From positions 2,982,265 to 3,046,264 of the forward strand of contig NZ_KB911581.1 in the NCBI RefSeq assembly GCF_000383595.1: 64,000 bases of DNA, written 5' to 3'. Below the pieces are notes generated by a model that was not told the DNA's origin, searched no databases, and saw nothing but the letters and a program-made list of their open reading frames with translations. Shown piece after piece: positions 33,758-42,106 of this stretch (positions within the stretch are counted from its first letter, which is position 1; each line of letters opens with the position of its first letter). The DNA is from Streptomyces bottropensis ATCC 25435 (GTDB lineage: Bacteria > Actinomycetota > Actinomycetes > Streptomycetales > Streptomycetaceae). Position numbers and translations under genes: made by a program.

Positions 33758-34812
33758 CGAAAGTGCTCGTGACCGGTGCGGCGGGGTTCATCGGCGGCTA
33801 CGTCGTCGAGGAACTCCTGGCCCGCGGCTACACCGTAGTCGGCCTGGACAACCTCTCCAAGTACGGAAGACCCGCCCGCTCCTTGCCAGACCATCCCCGG
33901 TACACCCCCGTCATCGGCGACGCCGGGGACCGCGCGCTCTTGACCCAGCTCCTGGACCACTGCGAGCACTTCATCGCGAACGCTGCCTTGATCGGCGGCG
34001 TGCGGTACATGGCCGAACTGCCGCTGGACATCCTGGCGGAGAACAACCGGTTGGTGGCCGGTGCGGCCTACGCCGGTATCGAGGCGTACCGTACAGGAGT
34101 GCTCCGCAAGGTGACCTACGTCAGCTCGTCGATGGTCTTTGAGAAGGTCGAGGACGGAAAGATCGCGGAGGGCGACGAATTGGAGTTTCCTCCGCCGGCC
34201 ACCGCGTACGGCTTCCAGAAACTCGCAGTCGAGTACTACGCGAAGGCCGCGTGGGACCAGTACGCCCTGCCCTGGACGATCGTCCGGCCCTTCAACTGCG
34301 TCGGCGCCGGCGAACGCCGGACGCCGCACGGCGGCGCCGACCCGGGAGAGCAACGTCCCCTGGTTCAGGGCCATGTCATTCCAGACTTCGCCGAGCGCGC
34401 CCTGCGACGCGAGACCCCCTTCCGCATCCTCGGAGACGGGCAGCAGTTCCGCACCTTCACCCACGCCCGCGACATGGCGACCGGAATCGTGCTCGCCATG
34501 GAGCAGGAAGCCGCGACGAACGAGGACTTCAACCTCTCCGGCTCCTATGGCTGCACCATCGAAAGCCTCGCGCGACTCGTGTGGGACAAAATCAACCCGA
34601 GTATGCCACTGGTCCTGGAGCACGTTCCCAGCTTTCCGAACGATGTGCGGGCGCGGCACCCTTCTGTCGGAAAGGCAGAGCGGCTGCTCGGGTTCACCCC
34701 CACCACTCCGCTGGAGGCCATGGTGGACGAAGTCGTCGAATGGGTGCGCCAGGAAGGCGTCGCCGTAGTAACGGCCGCAAAAGCAACGGATATCGCTGCC
34801 CTGGGACGATAA
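33742..34812 (+). CDS. NAD-dependent nucleotide-sugar epimerase/dehydratase (extended SDR)
   Basis: 356 residues from GTG 33742. TTG 33754, overlapping the previous stop and preceded by GGTGG, would give a start four residues before the glycine motif and is equally plausible. TGAAGFIGGYVVEEL is the NAD site. SSSMVF supplies the Ser/Thr and AYGFQK the Tyr-x-x-x-Lys of the active site, followed by RPFNCVGAGERRTPHGGADPG. Likely products are a 4-epimerised or decarboxylated UDP-uronate from the upstream dehydrogenase, but specificity is inferred. Donor to the divergent GT4 is the obvious fit. Confidence 0.88.
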   Translation: MAHKLTKVLVTGAAGFIGGYVVEELLARGYTVVGLDNLSKYGRPARSLPDHPRYTPVIGDAGDRALLTQLLDHCEHFIANAALIGGVRYMAELPLDILAENNRLVAGAAYAGIEAYRTGVLRKVTYVSSSMVFEKVEDGKIAEGDELEFPPPATAYGFQKLAVEYYAKAAWDQYALPWTIVRPFNCVGAGERRTPHGGADPGEQRPLVQGHVIPDFAERALRRETPFRILGDGQQFRTFTHARDMATGIVLAMEQEAATNEDFNLSGSYGCTIESLARLVWDKINPSMPLVLEHVPSFPNDVRARHPSVGKAERLLGFTPTTPLEAMVDEVVEWVRQEGVAVVTAAKATDIAALGR

Positions 34813-34919
34813 GCCCGCCGCGATTGGTCCGTTTACCTGACTGGGTGTGGGCTGGGGCTCTACGGTGTGGCGCACGATGCCTGCGGAGGGCGGGCCTTGG
34901 GTTGTGGTGGGGGTTCGGG

Positions 34920-35266
34920 GTGGCGACCCGTGTGTTCGCGGACAATGAGCTGGAGCGACTGCGCGGCTATCCGTAGATCAGCAAGGAAGAGCTGATCCGG
35001 TTCTTCGCGCTGACCCCGGCGGACGTGGGGTTCATCGACCCGGGCCGGGCCGGAGTCCGAAGGCCAGACTGGGGCTGGCGGTCCAGCTTTGCACCCTGCC
35101 GTGCCTCGGGGCCGTACCGGACAACGTGGCCTCGGCGCCCCCGGCGGCGGTGGCCCGACCGCCTCCTCCGAAAACACCGTCGCCAGCAGCCCGTCGACAC
35201 GCCATCCGTCAGCCGACCCGCAGCCCCGCCCTCAGCTCGCTCCACCAGAAGACCATCGCACAATGA
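34920..35266 (+). pseudogene. N-terminal relic of a Tn3-family transposase (DUF4158 region)
   Basis: GTG 34920 reads MATRVFADNELERLRGYP, then an in-frame TAG (34974), then ISKEELIRFFALTPADVGFIDPGR. A frameshift near 35060 gives LGLAVQLCTLPCLGAVPDNVASAPPAAVAR in the next phase. This is the DUF4158 start of Tn3-type transposases. The remaining 800 or so residues are absent. No res site or resolvase is present. Confidence 0.7.
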
Positions 35267-35395
35267 TCGCTAACCTCGCGCTTTCACGCGGTGGGTTGTC
35301 CGATGCTTGATCAAATAAGCGGAGAGTGCTCCTGAACTGCAACGATGGGACTTGTCTAGGGTCCTGTTGGCTGCACGGAAAGAAGCACTCTCCAG

Positions 35396-35991
35396 GTGAA
35401 GAAGCGTATCGGGTGTACCCACGTGTCCGCATCGAGGGCGGCGGCCGGACGGTGGTCTCGCAGGCCGGGGGCGTGCTGCTGGGCGAGACCGTCCGCAAGG
35501 CCGGCTTGGACACCGCGATATCAGCGGCGCTGACGCCATGGCGGAAAACTCGGGCGGTGCACGACCCGGGCAAGATCCTTCTGGACGTGGCCCTGGCGGT
35601 CGCGCTGGGCGGGGACTGCCTCGCGGATGTCGCCATGCTGCGGGCCGAGCCGGCCGTGTTCGGGCCGGTGGCCTCCGACCCGACGGTCTCCCGCCTCATC
35701 GACACCCTCGCAGCCTCCGGGGAGAAGGCCCTGCGGGCCATCCGTGCCGCGCGGGCTGAAGTCCGCCGGCATGTCTGGCGGTTGGCCGGCCGGGAAGCGC
35801 CTGATGCGGGCGGGACCGTGACCGTGGACCTCGACGGGGTGCTGGTGATCGCGCACTCGGACAAGGAGGACGCCGCACCCACGTGGCAGCGAACCTACGG
35901 CCACCACCCGCTGATGGGGTTCGTCGACCACGGGCCAGGCGGCACGGGTGAACCGGTCGCGGCCCTGCTCAGACCAGGCAACGCGGGCTCG
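35396..35991 (+). pseudogene. IS1380-family transposase, N-terminal part (5' exon next to a group II intron)
   Basis: GTG 35396 starts KKRIG. One base is missing before the frame resumes as YPRVRIEGGGRTVVSQAGGVLLGETVRKAGLDTAISAAL...VTVDLDGVLVIAHSDKEDAAPTWQRTYGHHPLMGFVDHGPGGTGEPVAALLRPGNAGS. That sequence is IS1380-type and holds the first catalytic Asp (DLDGV). The sequence stops exactly after NAGS (35991), where the intron begins; the downstream exon is not in the window. Confidence 0.85.
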
Positions 35992-37173
35992 GTGCGACAC
36001 GAGGTCGCACAGTTTGAGTGGTTGCACCGATTGGAGGTTCGACTGATGTCGAAGGTGTAGATCCGGGCCAGTGTCCAAGGCCCGTCCCCGCTTCGACGTG
36101 CGTCACTGGTAACGGTGGGGTGCGGAGCTCGAAGAAGACGCCCAAGGGTTCCCGATCCGTCCGGGGGCCACAGGCAAGGGGAAGACCGGACGGGTGAACG
36201 CAAGTGAACCCCTGATGATGCCTCGTCACGTTTGGGCTCCGCCAGACGGAGTCTTCAGCGGAGTGCAGGGACTGGCCGCTGAGAAGCGGCGGGTGCCGGT
36301 CGGACAGCGAACCGCCGACCGGGAGGACACCACCGTCCCCGGGGTATAGGGGGCGCCCACCCCGGTCGTATCTCAACTGTGTGGAACGTGGAAACCCCGA
36401 CGGGGTCCGCTCAGGTGACTGAGCGGTGAGCCGACTGCGAGGAAGGCCCAGCCCCCGGGCGGGAACAGGATGGCCCAAGAAGCGAACGCCGGCAGCTGAA
36501 AGGCAGCGGGAAGACGGGGCAACACATTCGGCCCTTCGCCGATCGCCCTGCATAACCGGCCGGATACGGGCACGTGCCCGAACTCGGAAGGGTGCCGACG
36601 TGGGTCAGGTGAGTCTGTGGAGACCAGATGCTCGAACACCCCGAACCGAGGGACAAGTTGGACGCCCCGGCTGAGGCTGCGGTGAACGGACCTGAGGACG
36701 AGATCACCGACTGGCTGGCCGTCGACTGGCAGCAGGTCGAAGACGACGTACGGCGACTTCGGCAACGCATCTTCACGGCATCGCAGGCAGGGGACCTGAA
36801 AAGGGTCCGCAATCTGCAGAAGCTGATGCTCCGCTCCCGCGCCAACACGCTGCTCAGCGTGCGCCGGGTCACGGAGATCAACGCTGGCCGCACGACCGCC
36901 GGGATCGACGGGAAGGTGGTGCTGCTGCCCCAGGGCAAGGCCGAACTGGCCGACTGGATGCAGCGATCCGCCGACACGTGGAGGGCCCGGCCGGTCAGGC
37001 GGGTGCATATCCCCAAGGCAGGAGGGAAGAAGCAGCGCCCGCTCGGCATCCCGGTGATCGTTGACCGCGCTCTCCAGGCGCGGGCCCTCAACGCGCTGGA
37101 ACCCGAGTGGGAGGCACGGTTCGAGCCGAAGTCGTACGGCTTTCGGCCCGGCCGTGGCTGCCATGACGCCATC
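35992..37173 (+). mobile_element. Group II intron, 5' portion, 3' end lost
   Basis: Starts GTGCGACACG directly after the broken IS1380 frame, matching the GUGYG 5' rule of group II introns. 35992-36627 is non-coding and rich in paired segments, including GTGAACGCAAGTGAACCCCTG and ATGATGCCTCGTCA, typical of bacterial domain I sequences. An intron-encoded reverse transcriptase begins at 36628. The intron stops at about 37173, so the rest of domain IV and domains V-VI are missing and it cannot splice. Confidence 0.8.
36628..37173 (+). pseudogene. ltrA: Group II intron reverse transcriptase/maturase (LtrA-type), truncated
   Basis: About 182 residues: MLEHPEPRDKLDAPAEAAVNGPEDE, then the RT0/RT1 region VRNLQKLMLRSRANTLLSVRRVTEINAGRTTAGIDGKVVLLPQ and RT2 VRRVHIPKAGGKKQRPLGIPVIVDRALQARALNALEPEWEARFEPKSYGFRPGRGCHDAIE. 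The fusion point at CHDAIE removes RT3-7 with the YADD catalytic aspartates, the maturase X domain and the endonuclease domain. The protein is therefore non-functional. Confidence 0.9.
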
Positions 37174-37174
37174 G

Positions 37175-37700
37175 AGCGGGAACCCCATTTCGTAGAGTCG
37201 CGGTGGCTTCAGTCCGTACGACTCCAGCTCGGCCAAGAGATCATCTTTCGACCGGTCCGGACCATCGAGCAGGGGGAACTCCACCCTCCATGGCGCCCAG
37301 TTCCGACGGATCGAGTGCATTCTGGGCCGGTCCTTCTTTGTCGGCTCGATGCCGACGTACGCCACAGACGTCTCGGGAGGAGCATGCTCCGTCATCCAGT
37401 CCCTGCAGGGAATCTGCTTGAGGTACCTGGTGCAAGGCGCGAAGAGGTTGTTGCCCAGGAACCCGACATCCATGAAAAGTTGCCAGGGATCACGTCCGTC
37501 CTCGACGATCACCAAGGGCACCTCGATGAGGGACGTCAGATCGTTTGCGAATCTCCACAGGTCGTCGTCTTCGACCTGTGTATTGGCGATCAAAAGCGTC
37601 ATTTGTGAAGGCCCGAACCGCTCGGCGACAGAGAGTGCAGCAAGCGCCGAGCCGACTCCGCCACTGAACTGAATGACATGCTGGTCGGGGTCCTGGTACT
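37175..37700 (-). pseudogene. PP-loop ATPase / PAPS-reductase-like gene fragment
   Basis: On the minus strand the frame reads VQYQDPDQHVIQFSGGVGSALAALSVAERFGPSQMTLLIANTQVEDDDLWRFANDLTSLIEVPLVIVEDGRDPWQLFMDVGFLGNN...PCTRYLKQIPCRDWM...YVGIEPTKKDRPRMHSIRRNW...LESYGLKPPRLYEMGFP. SGGVGS is a PP-loop and the rest resembles phosphoadenosine-phosphosulfate-reductase-like proteins. There is no start codon (IS5 begins upstream) and no native end (the intron fragment begins). It is a central fragment of about 170 residues. Such genes occur in phage, defence and modification islands; its origin here is unknown. Confidence 0.7.
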
Positions 37701-37703
37701 GAA

Positions 37704-37816
37704 CTGGTGGAGGCGGCAGGCCGGAGGGCTACTGCCACCGGCAGATGATCGACGCGGTGCGCTACCTCGTCGACAACGGCATCAAGTGGCGGGCGATGCC
37801 CGCCGACTTCCCGCCC
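37704..37816 (+). pseudogene. IS5-family transposase piece 1 (N-terminal)
   Basis: GGGRPEGYCHRQMIDAVRYLVDNGIKWRAMPADFPP is the IS5 N-terminal region. It is cut off upstream by the PP-loop fragment and downstream by element 2. It continues at 41889. Confidence 0.8.
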
Positions 37817-37910
37817 TTTCTGTGGAATCTGGCCTGTCAAGTGGTGTCGAAGTTCGGCCTGGTCGATATGCGTTGGCCGGTTGGGGTGAAGGCCGGGAGA
37901 CTCATGTGCT

Positions 37911-38429
37911 GTGAACATGGGGATCTCTGGTTTCGAGCCGTCCTTCCTGATCGGGGTCGATGCGATTCGGCAGGCGCACGGATCACGCCTGGCGAGGCTC
38001 GCCGGTAGGCGGCTGACGAGGTTCGCGTTGGTGCGGTTCGCCGAAGACCGGGACTGGTTCGCCGACTGCCCGGTGGTGATGGACTTCGACGGTCTCCAGG
38101 TGGAGGTCTGCCACTGGAAGCTCGACGAACTCTCGATCGGCTGGGACACGGTCGACACCGCGGCGACCATCACCGGGTGGGAGTGGTTCGAGCTCACGCC
38201 CCAGTGGTCTCACAGCGATGAACGCCTCGAACCGCTCGTCGGCCAGGAATTGTGCGAGGTCACGCTCCTCGAATGGCGGCCAGCAGACCATGACCTGGCG
38301 GCTGGAACCGTGGCAGTGGAGTTCGTCTTCGCTGGCGGCTGCCTGCGGATCGTCAACGGCCTCGACGAGAACTGCATCGAGGTCGGTGCGGCCCACCCGG
38401 ATTACGTCCGACACAGGCTGGGCCGCTGA
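37911..38429 (+). CDS. Passenger gene of element 2, unknown function (about 170 aa)
   Basis: GTG 37911 or ATG 37917 starts MGISGFEPSFLIGVDAIRQAHGSRLARLAGRRLTRFALVRFAEDRDWFADCPVVMDFDGLQVEVCHWKLDELSIGWDTVD. The protein is acidic and soluble, with alternating hydrophobic strands (VVMDFDGLQVEV, TVAVEFVFAGGCLRIVNGLDENCIEV) suggesting a beta-rich fold. The style resembles small immunity-type proteins but I cannot assign a family. It is unrelated by eye to the passenger of element 1, though it occupies the same place. It converges on the second recombinase with 3 bases between stops. Confidence 0.6.
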   Translation: MNMGISGFEPSFLIGVDAIRQAHGSRLARLAGRRLTRFALVRFAEDRDWFADCPVVMDFDGLQVEVCHWKLDELSIGWDTVDTAATITGWEWFELTPQWSHSDERLEPLVGQELCEVTLLEWRPADHDLAAGTVAVEFVFAGGCLRIVNGLDENCIEVGAAHPDYVRHRLGR

Positions 38430-38432
38430 GTA

Positions 38433-40746
38433 CTACCTCTCCGTCGGGTTCCGGTTGATCTCGATGACCGGCAGCAGGGTGGCCTGAGCTGGGATGCCGA
38501 TCTGCCGGGGAGTCGGCCCGGCCGGCGTGGGAACGTCGGTGAGTCGTTCCAGCAGCTGGTCGAGTGCGGCTTGCCCGTCGTCCACTGCGGCGCGTTCGTC
38601 GTCGGTCAGGGGGATGGTGGCGAGCATCTTCTGCAGGTTCTCCTTCGCCTCCAGGAGCTGGCCCTTGCTGGAGGCCTTCGGGGTGTAGAAGTCGCAGCGT
38701 GCGCAGGCCATGCGGTGCTGGCATTGCTCGAAGAAGGTATAGGTGCACCAGCCGTGGCCGAGGTCGTAGTACTGCCAGGGGTCGCCGTTCGCCGCGGCTC
38801 CGGAGGCGACGGCGTCGCGGTCGACGAGGACTTCGACGGTGCGGACGTTGCGGGCGAAGTAGCCCGCGTCGTTGTAGGCCTTGGCGAGCGTGTTCGGGGT
38901 GATCTTGGCGTAGTGGGCGGTGGCTTCGGGAGTCCGGTGGCCGAGCCATTCCTGCAGCTCGAACAGGGTCATGGGCTCCTTGGCGTTGTAGAGCTGGCTG
39001 GCGATGGTCGAGCGGGCCCGGTGGCTGGTGATGTTGCCGTGGACGTCGGCGGTGGGAACGCCGGCCTTGCGGCAGAGCATCGGGATGATCGTGCCGTTGA
39101 TGTAGTGCTTGGAGACCCGGCGGGCGCGGAAGGCGAACAGGAAGTCCGCGCGCTCGTTGGTCTTCGGGTCGAGGATGGCGGGCTGGTCGGGTCGGACAGC
39201 CTGCCAGGCCTCGATCGCCTGCCCTAGGAGCGGGTCGACGGGTTTGGTGAACGCGGTGCCGGTCTTGTGGGTGGGGACGTCGAGCAGGCAGACAGCGTCG
39301 CGGGCCAGAACCTCGCCGGAGTCGCCGGGGATAGGCATGCCGTCGTGCTGCCAGCGAATGCAGCCGACGCGGAGCCGGGCGACTTCGTCGCTGCGTTGCC
39401 CGGCGAACAGCCAGGTCAGAGTGATGGCCCGGATCAACTCGGCCGGATAGGTGCGGCCATCCGCGGTCGGCAGGTCGCCAGACTCGACGTTCAGCCCGGC
39501 CCACAACAGCTTGGCCCAGATGTCGTCCGCGATCACCCGGGGATCCGGACCCATGAGGGCCTGAACGCTGCGGGGCGTCCTCAGCGCGTGGGCAGGGTTG
39601 AACCGTTGCGGGATCCACTCCCATTCGTGCAGGTCACGGAAGAACGCGCGGGGCACCTTCAGATAGCCGGACTTGGCCTGCGGCGTCAGCGGCTTGCCGA
39701 TGCGGCCCTGCGACCGCATGCCCGCCGTCCACTGGGAGTAGTCGCCGACCGTCATGCGGTCGACGGCCGCCACCCAGGACGCGCAGGTTTGGCGGGTGCA
39801 GTGCTCCGGCGCGGTGATGTCGGGGTGCTCGGTGGCAAGCCAGCGTCCGATCTTCGCGAGCACGCTCCGATAGCTGCTGCGGACCCTCGGCGTCAGCGTC
39901 GAGGTCGCGTGCCAGCGCTCGACCCAGTCCGCCCAGGCTCCTGAGGTGCCCTCGATCGCCGTGGGCCCGGGACCATGCCGGGGACGCGGCGGCGGGTCGG
40001 CGTGCCCGAGAGCGGCAACGGCGCGGTGGATCCCGTGCAGGTCGCTGGCCCACTCGCTCTCCTGCATGGCCGCCGTCGCGCGGATCGCGGCCAGAGCTGC
40101 GCTGGACAGATCCTCCAGTCGAGGGCTGCGGTTCAGCAGCAGGATCTGGCAGACGGCGGAGACAAGGCGTTCGGGACGACGCTGGTAGCCCCAGTCACCG
40201 AGGACCGCGAGGATCTTCCCGACCGCGTCGTCGACCGCGGTCTGGCCGAAGATCCGGTGGGCGAGCGTGGGCCGCTGGAAGCGTCCGACCTGCTCGAACG
40301 CGGTGAAGCCGCCGAGGAGGTAGGCGTAGGCAATCACGAACGGGCGCGCGTTCGGGCCGATCTGGCCGCCCCATCGGCGCCGGAACTCGGCCCCGGACCG
40401 GTCGATCAGGTCGGCCCAGTCCTGGTCCGACCAGCCCCAGTAGCTGCGGCCGAGTTCACCGCAACGGATCAGGACCAGGCCGGCCGCGTCGCGGGCGAAC
40501 CGTCTCTGGTTGCCAGTGCCCGGCGCCCACTGGAGGCAGTCCCGGGCGTGGGCCAGCGGCTCGACCAGCCGCTTGGGGGCCGCCTGCGGCGTCAGTCCCA
40601 GGCGTCGCAGCTGTTTGATCTCCAGGGCGCCGAGGGCCTTCGCCTCGGCGCCGGTTACCAGGGCTCGCCGGTCGTATCGGGGCAGGTCGAGCGGCCACGG
40701 CCAGCTGACAGCCCGCCGCCCGAGCCTGGGTGGTCGTCGCTGTCAC
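38433..40746 (-). pseudogene. Second tyrosine recombinase of element 2 (TnpB-like), N-terminal frameshift
   Basis: GTG 40746 overlaps the stop of the first recombinase (GTGA) and starts MTATTTQARAAGCQLA. The coding signal then moves to another frame (WPWPLDLPRYDRRALVTGAEAKALGALEIKQLRRLGLTPQ...), which runs without a break to 38433. That frame has no ATG/GTG/TTG before GTG 40337, so a one-base indel near 40700 is likely. The remaining 634 residues contain FAGQRSDEVARL (Arg I), ITSHRARSTIASQL (HxxR), WLGHRTPEATAHYAKI (Tyr) and a cysteine cluster (CQHRMACARCDFY). If GTG 40337 is used, a shorter but catalytically complete protein results. Confidence 0.75.
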
Positions 40747-41816
40747 TGGCCGTCCACCCCACCCGGGTGGCCGGCACGGGTCAGCATGTCGATGCGCCAG
40801 GAGTGGATCTGCTGCATGCCGCGGTTCAGCTTCTCCGCGAGGTCACGTCCGGACAGGTGGATGTAGGTCATGGTCGACTCGGTGTGGCGGTGTCCCGCGA
40901 AAGTCGCGATGGCGTGCAGTTCCCAGCCCATCCTGGCCAGGTCGGTAAGGCAGAGGTGACGGGTGGTGTGGGTGGAGAAGCGCGGCAGGTCCGCGGCCAG
41001 GGCGACGCGGCGGATCACCTTCGACCAGGTCCACAGGCTCAGCGGCTGCCCGTGGTTGCGGCGCGACTCTGACAAGAACAGCGGGCCGCGGGCCCGGCTA
41101 ATCGAGGCCCGGTGTGCGAGGTAGCCGGACAGCAGCATGCCAGTGGGCGCGGAGTACGGGACCACGCGCTCGCGGCGGGTCTTCGTCGTCTCCGCCCTGA
41201 TCCGCAGCGTCCGGTGAGCAGGATCGACGTCGTCGGTCCGCAGCGAGCACAGCTCCTCGCGCCGCAGAGCGGCGTCGTAGGCCAGAGCGAGCATCACCCG
41301 GTTCCGTACCGGCTCCTGCCTCACGACGTCCCGCAGGTCGAGCCACTGCTGTTCACTGGGGATCCAGGGCAGCTTCACCAGGCGCGGCACCAGACCGCGC
41401 TCGTGGCTGCCGAACTTCCGCCCCGGCGTGTAGCGGCCGCGGCCGACTGGGTTCGACTCCCGAAGTCCCTCCTCGATCAGGTAGTCGTAGAACAGGCGGA
41501 CCGGCACCAGCCGCTGCTGCAGCGTCGCGTTCGCCAGACCCGCCCCCGAGTACAGGGCGACCACGTTGGCTCCCCGGCGGCTCGGCCGCGTGGACAGGTC
41601 CTTCACGAACGCGGCCACGTGCAGCCGGCCCGCTGTCACCGGGTCGACGTCGTCGCGCTCGCAGATCAGCAGGTACTCGGCCAGGCCCCGCGCATAGGCG
41701 TCGATCGTCCGCGGAGCCCTCCCAAGGTCCGTCCACACCCGCAGCCACTCGGCCGCCCGCTCATGCCGACCGAGGACCGGCCACTTCTCCTCCAGCACCA
41801 CCGCGCTGCCCAACAC
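40743..41816 (-). CDS. First tyrosine recombinase of element 2 (TnpA-like)
   Basis: 357 residues from GTG 41816 (TTG 41813 is better spaced from GAGGAGG). The core-binding domain (AAEWLRVWTDLGRAPRTIDAYARGLAEYLL) precedes the catalytic domain: YDAALRREELCSL (Arg I), TKTRRERVVPY, FSTHTTRHLCLTDL (HxxR), AGHRHTESTMTYIHL (His, Tyr). All catalytic residues are present. The stop overlaps the start of the second recombinase, as in element 1. Similarity to the element 1 protein is confined to family motifs, so the two elements are distant relatives, not recent copies. Confidence 0.9.
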   Translation of the reverse strand: MLGSAVVLEEKWPVLGRHERAAEWLRVWTDLGRAPRTIDAYARGLAEYLLICERDDVDPVTAGRLHVAAFVKDLSTRPSRRGANVVALYSGAGLANATLQQRLVPVRLFYDYLIEEGLRESNPVGRGRYTPGRKFGSHERGLVPRLVKLPWIPSEQQWLDLRDVVRQEPVRNRVMLALAYDAALRREELCSLRTDDVDPAHRTLRIRAETTKTRRERVVPYSAPTGMLLSGYLAHRASISRARGPLFLSESRRNHGQPLSLWTWSKVIRRVALAADLPRFSTHTTRHLCLTDLARMGWELHAIATFAGHRHTESTMTYIHLSGRDLAEKLNRGMQQIHSWRIDMLTRAGHPGGVDGQ

Positions 41817-41836
41817 GCCTCCTCAGCCCATGGGGA

Positions 41837-41867
41837 CGCCGCAGGATACGAGATGGCTCCTGCGGCG
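41837..41867. repeat. 10-bp inverted repeat upstream of the first recombinase of element 2
   Basis: CGCCGCAGGA (41837-41846) and its complement (41858-41867) flank an 11-base loop, between the right end of the element and the recombinase start. It could be a terminator blocking read-in or a recombinase binding site. Confidence 0.5.
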
Positions 41868-41888
41868 CGTGATTCCACGTAACTGATA

Positions 41889-42083
41889 GGCGCACGTGGT
41901 ACGGGTTCATGGCCCGCTGGGCCGCCTGCGGCGTCGTCGGCCAGATCCGTGACCAGCTCCGCACACGCATCCGCCGCGAGAGGGGCAAGGCGCCCGGAGC
42001 CGTCGCCACCGTCATCGACCCCCAGTCGATCAGGGCCGCCGGGACCGTCGGCAAGGACTCCCGCGGCTACGATGCCGGCAAGA
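41889..42083 (+). pseudogene. IS5-family transposase piece 2 (middle)
   Basis: WYGFMARWAACGVVGQIRDQLRTRIRRERGKAPGAVATVIDPQSIRAAGTVGKDSRGYDAGK carries the first catalytic Asp (VIDPQS). It ends at GGCAAGA, where IS110 begins, and continues at 43714. Confidence 0.85.
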
Positions 42084-42106
42084 GGACATCCGATGCGAAG
42101 AACGTG

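Larger units (their letters stand above)
37817..41888 (-). mobile_element. 4.1-kb two-recombinase element inserted in an IS5 transposase (element 2)
   Basis: The boundaries come from the interrupted IS5 frame (PADFPP at 37816; WRTWYGFMARWAACG resumes about 41889). Content and order match element 1: a plus-strand passenger at the left, then two coupled tyrosine recombinases reading leftward. Subterminal inverted repeats GTGGAATC (37822-37829) and GATTCCAC (41871-41878) are perfect. Left-end bases TGTCAAGT (37835-37842) and GTCGAA (37846-37851) match those of element 1 at nearly the same spacing. Confidence 0.75.

Noticed and set aside
40456..40746. Separate 96-residue gene at the start of the second recombinase of element 2
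   Set aside because: Only its first 14 or so residues look real; the rest is a shadow of the recombinase frame, so it is treated as the shifted N-terminus of that gene.
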